Positions 59,818 to 64,000 of a stretch of 64,000 nucleotides of DNA are shown here, one piece after another. Source of the DNA: Closterium sp. NIES-65 (taxonomy: Eukaryota > Streptophyta > Zygnematophyceae > Desmidiales > Closteriaceae); the NCBI GenBank assembly GCA_948144175.1, contig CANXME010002579.1:928001-992000 (forward strand). Direction: 5' to 3'. Each line of letters starts with the position of its first letter. Position 1 is the stretch's first letter. Below the pieces are notes generated by a model, which was not told the origin of the DNA, searched no databases, and was given only the letters and a program-made list of their open reading frames with translations. Position numbers and translations under genes: made by a program.

Positions 59818-59945
59818 CTGTCAGAACATTATAGCTTATACTTTTGTGTAGGCTGTAGTGGGGTATCCCATTGGGGGTACAACCCAATTAGGGTTAGTAC
59901 TTGTACCCACTTCATTCATAGTTCATTCATTCTCGTTTCTTCTCA
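59818..59945 (+). repeat. 5' LTR of element F (128 bp)
   Basis: Starts TGTCAGAACATTATAGC, ends TTCTTCTCA, close to the LTR of element A. Confidence 0.9.
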
Positions 59946-59988
59946 TGGTATCGAGCAGGTTCCCTCGTGGGAACTGATCCTAGGGCCC
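59946..59988 (+). other. Primer-binding site, adjacent hairpin and GGGCCC of element F
   Basis: TGGTATCGAGC at 59946-59956. GTTCCC (59959-59964) pairs with GGGAAC (59969-59974) around TCGT. GGGCCC is at 59983-59988. Confidence 0.75.
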
Positions 59989-60029
59989 ACCATCGAATTT
60001 TTTTTTTTCCTGCCCGAAGCGCGCTCCGC

Positions 60030-60905
60030 TTAGGCCCGAGTCGTGCCTCGGGTCCTCTCTCTACCGTCGCGGCCTCCCTCGAGCCGCCCTTGCTCGGCCG
60101 TCGCCGCCCTTAGCGGCCCGTCGCCACCCTACACGGCCTGCCCGCCGCCCTTTCGACGCCCGTCCCGGCCACGTGCGCCGCCCGTCCCGTGCGCCGCCCG
60201 TCGACGCCCGTCCCGGCCCCGTGCGCCGCTCGTCCCGTGCGACGCGGTCCGTGCGCCGCTCGTCCCGGCCCCCTCGCCGCCTGTCCCGGCTCGTCGCCGC
60301 CCGACGCGGCCCGTGCGCCGCCTATCTCGGCCCGTCGCCGCCCAGCCCGTCGCCGCCCGTACCGGCCCGTTGCCGCCCGGCCCGTCGCCGCCCGTACCGG
60401 CCCGTCGCCGCCCTTTGCGGCGTCACGTGCCGCCCTACCCTACCTGCGGCCCCGCCGCCCTACCTACGGCCCGGCCACCCTATCAACGGCCTCGCCGTCC
60501 TACCTTCTGCCCCGCCGCCTCACTCAGCGGCCCCGCCACCCTACCTGCGGCACCGCCGCCTCGCTCTCGGCCCCGTCACCTGCTGCAGTGCCGCCTGCCA
60601 CCCTAGCCGCCCGAGCCGTCTCACCCGGCCGACCAGCCGACCGCCGCGCCGCCCTTCAGCAGCACAACCGAGCCGCCCGACAGCAGAGCAGCCAAGCCGC
60701 CAAGCAGCCGAGCCGCCCAGCAGCCGAGCCGCCCAGCAGCCGAGCCGCCCAGCAGCCGAGCCGCCCAGCAGCCGAGCCGCCCAGCAGCCGAGCCGCCCAG
60801 CAGCCGAGCCGCCCAGCAGCGGAGCCGCCGAGCCGCCGAGCCGCCCAGCAGCCGAGCCGCCGAGCCGCCGAGCCGCCCTACTTCCGGGCCGCCCGACCTG
60901 CCCAG
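60030..60905 (+). repeat. GC-rich tandem-repeat leader of element F
   Basis: CGTCGCCGCCC-type units to about 60420, CCTACCTGCGGCCCCGCC-type units to about 60590, then CAGCAGCCGAGCCGCC units (about 60700-60890). GGTGAGCAC at 60909-60917 is 67 bases before the ATG. Confidence 0.72.
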
Positions 60906-60976
60906 TCTGGTGAGCACAGCGCCTTTTCACTGCACTGCCCCCACCCTACTGTTTGCACTGCTAGTCGTCTAGGGTC

Positions 60977-62202
60977 ATGGCTACCCCTAGTGTCCTCGCC
61001 TTTGACGCTGCGGGTCGGGCCATTGACTTTGAGGTCTGGGTAGATGACCTGCAGTTGTTCTTACAGTGCGATAGGGCAGACAGCCTCTCTCTCTTTGACC
61101 TCACCTCTGGCGCTTCCCCTGCCCCTGCTGCTGATGCTGACACCACTGTTCGCTCCCAGTGGGCCACGCGCGACGCTGCTGCACGTCTTGCTGTGCGTCG
61201 CCACCTCCCTACCTCCGAGCGTGCGCACTTTAGTCAGTACAAGAGTGCTCAGACCTTGTACGACGCTGTAGTTGCACGCTACTCCTCCCCTGCCACGGCT
61301 GCACTGAGCCGTCTCATGCTACCGTACCTCTTTCCTGACCTTGCTGCCTTTCCCACAGTCGCTGACCTCATTACGCACCTCCGCACTAGTGACACTCGCT
61401 ACCGCGCTGCACTTCCTCCTGACTTCTCCGCCAAGAACCCCCCCCCCATGTACATCACTCTTTACTACATAGTCACTCGCCTCCTTGACTCCCTTCGCGT
61501 AGTTAGGGACCACTTCCTCTCTGTCTGTCCCACCACTCTCACTGTTGACCTCCTCGAGAAGTCCCTCCTAGCGGCCGAGAAGAGCATAGTCGCTGTAGGG
61601 GCCTCTCGTGGTGACCCGCGCACCCCCATCTTTGAGGAGTGTTCCCCCTCCCCCCTTCTGCCCTCTGTTGCCTCTGCTGCTGCGGCCGACCTCCTTGGTC
61701 TTGAGTCGGTCGGTGCGGCGTTTGCCTCTAGCGCGAGACGCCGCTCTGGCAAGGGCAAGGGGGACAAGGGCGCTGGAGGAGCGAGCGGGGGCGGTGGAGG
61801 TGGAGGTGGCGGCAGTGGGGGGAGTGGGGGTGGCGGTGGGAGTGGAGGTGGGGGTGGAGGGGTCGGTGGCGGCAGTGGAGGCGGAGGTGGCGGCGGCGGT
61901 GGCGGTGGGAGCGGAGGTGGCGGAGGTGGCGGCGGTGGAGGCGGAGGCGGAGGCGGCGGCAGCAGCGGAGGCGGCGGAGGAGGCGGAGGCGGCGGGGGTG
62001 GCGGTGGTGCTGGTCGCGGGTCTTCACAGAGGAGTGGCTCCGGTGGTGGCTCGCGCCAGCAGCAGCAGCGCGGTCGTGAGACCCTGTCCCCTCAGCAGCT
62101 TCGTGAGTGGTACACTGCGCGCCAGCGGGGTGGGGGTTTTGGTCCGTGCTCCTACGTTTTGCGCACCGGCGACCGTGCGGGTGAGCAGTGTGGGGGAGCC
62201 CA
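60977..62202 (+). pseudogene. Gag of element F, cut by insertion of element G
   Basis: From the ATG at 60977 the frame is open through the capsid-like domain (residues 1 to about 240), a poly-glycine region (about 61770-62010), the LREWY motif near 62100 and the first part of the zinc knuckle (Cys-X13-Cys-X3-His). Element G starts at 62203 before the last Cys, and the frame then reads into the LTR of G. The run of 10 C near 61438-61447 keeps the frame here, unlike the 11 C of element B. Pol should follow beyond the window. Confidence 0.9.
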
Positions 62203-62335
62203 TGTCAGAACATATAGCTTACTTGTTTCTGTAGGCTATAGTGGGGTATCCCATAGGGGGTACAACCCAATTAGGGTTTCCTATTTGTACCCACTTCATT
62301 TCATAGTCATTCACTCCCGTTCATTCAGTTTCACA
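62203..62335 (+). repeat. 5' LTR of element G (133 bp)
   Basis: Starts TGTCAGAACATATAGC, ends GTTTCACA beside the primer-binding site. Confidence 0.9.
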
Positions 62336-62379
62336 TGGTATAGAGCGGGTCCCTTCTAAGGACCGTTTTTTTTGGGCCC
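62336..62379 (+). other. Primer-binding site, adjacent hairpin and GGGCCC of element G
   Basis: TGGTATAGAGC at 62336-62346. GGTCC (62348-62352) pairs with GGACC (62360-62364). GGGCCC is at 62374-62379. Confidence 0.75.
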
Positions 62380-62479
62380 ACCCACGATCTTTTTTTTCCT
62401 GCCCGGAGCGCGCCCTATTCTCCTCGAGGCGCGCTCCCCCTAGTGCGCATCGCGCTGCCCTTGTGGCGCCCCGAGAGTC

Positions 62480-63425
62480 GCGCGCGCGACTCATTTTTTT
62501 TCGCGCGCGCGGCCCGGGCCCCACTTCGCGCGGCCCTTACAGCCGCGCCGCGCCGCCCTCTCGGCTCTGCCGCGCCGCGCCGCCCTCAAGACGGCCGCGC
62601 GGCCTCTTCGTCGCTGCGGCAGGCCCCCCCCGCTGCACCTCTGTCGGCCCCGCCGCCGCCTTACCTGACGGCCGCCGCCTCACCTGACGGCCCGCCGCCT
62701 CGCCCTCTGGCTCGCCACCTCACCAGACGGCCCTGCCGCCTCACCTGACGGCCCACCGTCTCACCTGCTGGCCCGCCACCTTACCTGACGGCCCCGCCGC
62801 CTCACCTGACGGCCCGCCGCCACCTTACCTGACGGCCCCGCCGCCTCACCTGACGGCCCGCCGCCTCACCTACTGGCCCGCCACCTGACCTGACGGCCCC
62901 GCCACCTCACCTGACGGCCCGCCGCCTGACCTGCTGGCCCGCCACCTCACTGACGGCCCGCCGCCTCCCCCGCTGGCCCGCCACCTGATCTGACGGCCCC
63001 GCCGCCTCACCTGACGGCTCGCCGCCTCACCTGCTGGCCCGCCACCTGACCTGACGGCCCCGCCGCCTCACCTACCGGCTCGCCACCTCACCTGCTGGCC
63101 CACTGCACCCTGACGGCCCCACCGTCCCCTGTCCCGGCCCCGCCGCTGCACCCTGACGGCCTCGCCGTCCCTTGTCCCGGCCCCGCCACTACACTGCAGC
63201 CGAGCCGCCCAGCAGCAGCCGGACCGCCCAGCAGCAGCCGAGCCGCTCAGCAGCAGCCGAGCCGCCCAGCAGCAGCCGAGCCGCCCAGCAGCAGCCGAGC
63301 CGCCCAGCAGCAGCCGAGCCGCCCGATACCCGAGCCGCCCGAGCCGCCCGAGCCGCCCGAGCCGCCCGAGCCGCCCGAGCCGCCCGAGCCGCCCCACCAG
63401 CCCGAGCCGCCTGCTGCTGTCCTAC
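62480..63425 (+). repeat. GC-rich tandem-repeat leader of element G
   Basis: CACCTGACGGCCCGCCGCC-type units (about 62660-63110), then CCGAGCCGCCCAGCAGCAG units, then CGAGCCGCC 9-mers (about 63340-63395) like those of element A. GGTGAGACT at 63442-63450 lies 21 bases before the ATG, as in A. Confidence 0.72.
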
Positions 63426-63463
63426 CCGACTCTCCTAGCCCGGTGAGACTTTCAGCTGCTGCC

Positions 63464-64000
63464 ATGGCCACCCCCAATGTTCTTAATTTTGACGCTGAGG
63501 GGAGGGCCATTGACTTTGCCGTCTGGATTGAAGACCTGCAGCTGTACTTACTGTGTGATGCGATAGATGAGGTCTCTCTCTTTGACTTTGTCTCTGGCGC
63601 TGTCCCTGCCCCGCCTGCTGATGCTGACTCTGCTGCTCGCTCCAAGTGGGCGACCCGAGATGCTGCTGCACGTCTTGCTGTGCGTCGCCACCTCCCTTCC
63701 TCTGAGCGTGCCCACTTTAGTCAGTGCAAGACCGCTCAGGCCTTGTACGACGCTGTAGTTGCACGCTACTCCTCCCCTTCCTCCGCTACCCTTAGCCGCC
63801 TCATGCTACCGTTTCTCTTCCCTGACCTCGCTTCCTTTCCCACTGTTGCTGACCTAGTTACCCACCTCCGCGCTAGTGACACCCGCTACCGTGCTGCCCT
63901 TCCTGCTGAGTTCCGCGCTGCGAACCCTCCTCCCATGTACATCACTCTCTACTTTCTCGTCACCCGTCTCCCTGAGTCCCTTCGTGTCGTTAGGGACCAG
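63464..64000 (+). CDS. Gag of element G, partial (first 179 residues)
   Basis: Open from the ATG at 63464 to the window edge. It begins MATPNVLNFDAEGRAIDF and shares with element A the segments LQLYLLC, AIDEVSLFDFVSGAVPAPPADAD and FSQCKTAQALYDAVVARYSS, while B, C and F read LQLFLQCDRA and FDLTSG there. This is the capsid-like N-terminal domain of a copia Gag. No lesion is visible in the part present; whether the full element is intact cannot be judged. Confidence 0.88.
   Translation, partial: MATPNVLNFDAEGRAIDFAVWIEDLQLYLLCDAIDEVSLFDFVSGAVPAPPADADSAARSKWATRDAAARLAVRRHLPSSERAHFSQCKTAQALYDAVVARYSSPSSATLSRLMLPFLFPDLASFPTVADLVTHLRASDTRYRAALPAEFRAANPPPMYITLYFLVTRLPESLRVVRDQ

Larger units (their letters stand above)
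59818..64000 (+). mobile_element. Ty1/copia retrotransposon F, interrupted in gag by element G, right end outside the window
   Basis: 5' LTR 59818-59945, primer-binding site at 59946, leader, then gag from 60977 to 62202, where element G begins inside the zinc knuckle. The Gag is of the B/C type; the leader start resembles that of A. Confidence 0.9.
62203..64000 (+). mobile_element. Ty1/copia retrotransposon G, nested in F, right end outside the window
   Basis: 5' LTR 62203-62335, primer-binding site at 62336, leader, then gag from 63464 to the window edge. The 5-mer GCCCA (62198-62202) before it is the expected duplication. Gag is of the A type. Confidence 0.9.

Overview
The window looks like a transposon-dense stretch of a eukaryotic nuclear genome, most probably a streptophyte (green plant lineage). 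Supporting this are many Ty1/copia LTR retrotransposons with initiator-tRNA-Met-like primer sites, a host-type gene fragment with a GT-AG intron, a hAT-type non-autonomous element with an 8-bp target duplication, and long AT-rich gene-free spacers between GC-rich elements. A charophyte alga such as Closterium is my guess from the style of these copia polyproteins; that guess is memory-based and untested. I found no intact host gene, tRNA, rRNA, CRISPR array or bacterial feature.

Layout. 1-14408: copia element A (5' LTR cut by the window edge), with copia element B nested in its 3' LTR (5-bp target duplication GGCTA). 14409-15092: a spliced, broken gene fragment into which A inserted. 16070-24918: an R2-like non-LTR retroelement made of an 81-bp higher-order tandem array followed by one intact 2604-codon reading frame (huge 16-residue repeat, zinc finger, reverse transcriptase, restriction-like endonuclease). 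27845-29411 and 36835 to about 37300: remnant of an older, different copia element, whose putative LTR was split by minus-strand element C (29412-36834, identical LTRs, duplication GCGAA). 38702-46464: copia element E (duplication CAGTT) carrying a 735-bp hAT MITE in its leader. 47165-54090: copia element D (duplication GTTCT), the only copia element here with a wholly uninterrupted pol. 54643-56026 (+) and 56763-58238 (-): short non-autonomous LTR elements H and I. 59818 to the end: copia element F, interrupted in gag by element G, which runs off the window.

The copia elements form one family swarm. LTRs are only 128-133 bp; leaders are GC-rich and repetitive; the polyprotein order is Gag, poly-glycine, zinc knuckle, protease, integrase, repeat-rich linker, reverse transcriptase, RNase H. 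Two Gag/leader types (A and G against B, C and F) and a third 5' architecture without the Gag capsid-like domain (D and E) are joined to similar pol halves, so the swarm looks recombinant. A, B, C and E are disabled by stops, frameshifts or active-site changes; D has intact catalytic motifs but no capsid domain, and would need Gag in trans if it moves.

The most notable signals are: a hairpin right after the primer-binding site followed by a GGGCCC palindrome in all nine LTR elements, with stems that change sequence but keep pairing; the Gag-lacking copia lineage; a recurring LREW[YF] motif; an expanded CX13CX4HX4C zinc knuckle; and the R2-like element with about 66 copies of a 48-bp in-frame repeat. 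All assignments come from reading the sequence; no database search was run.
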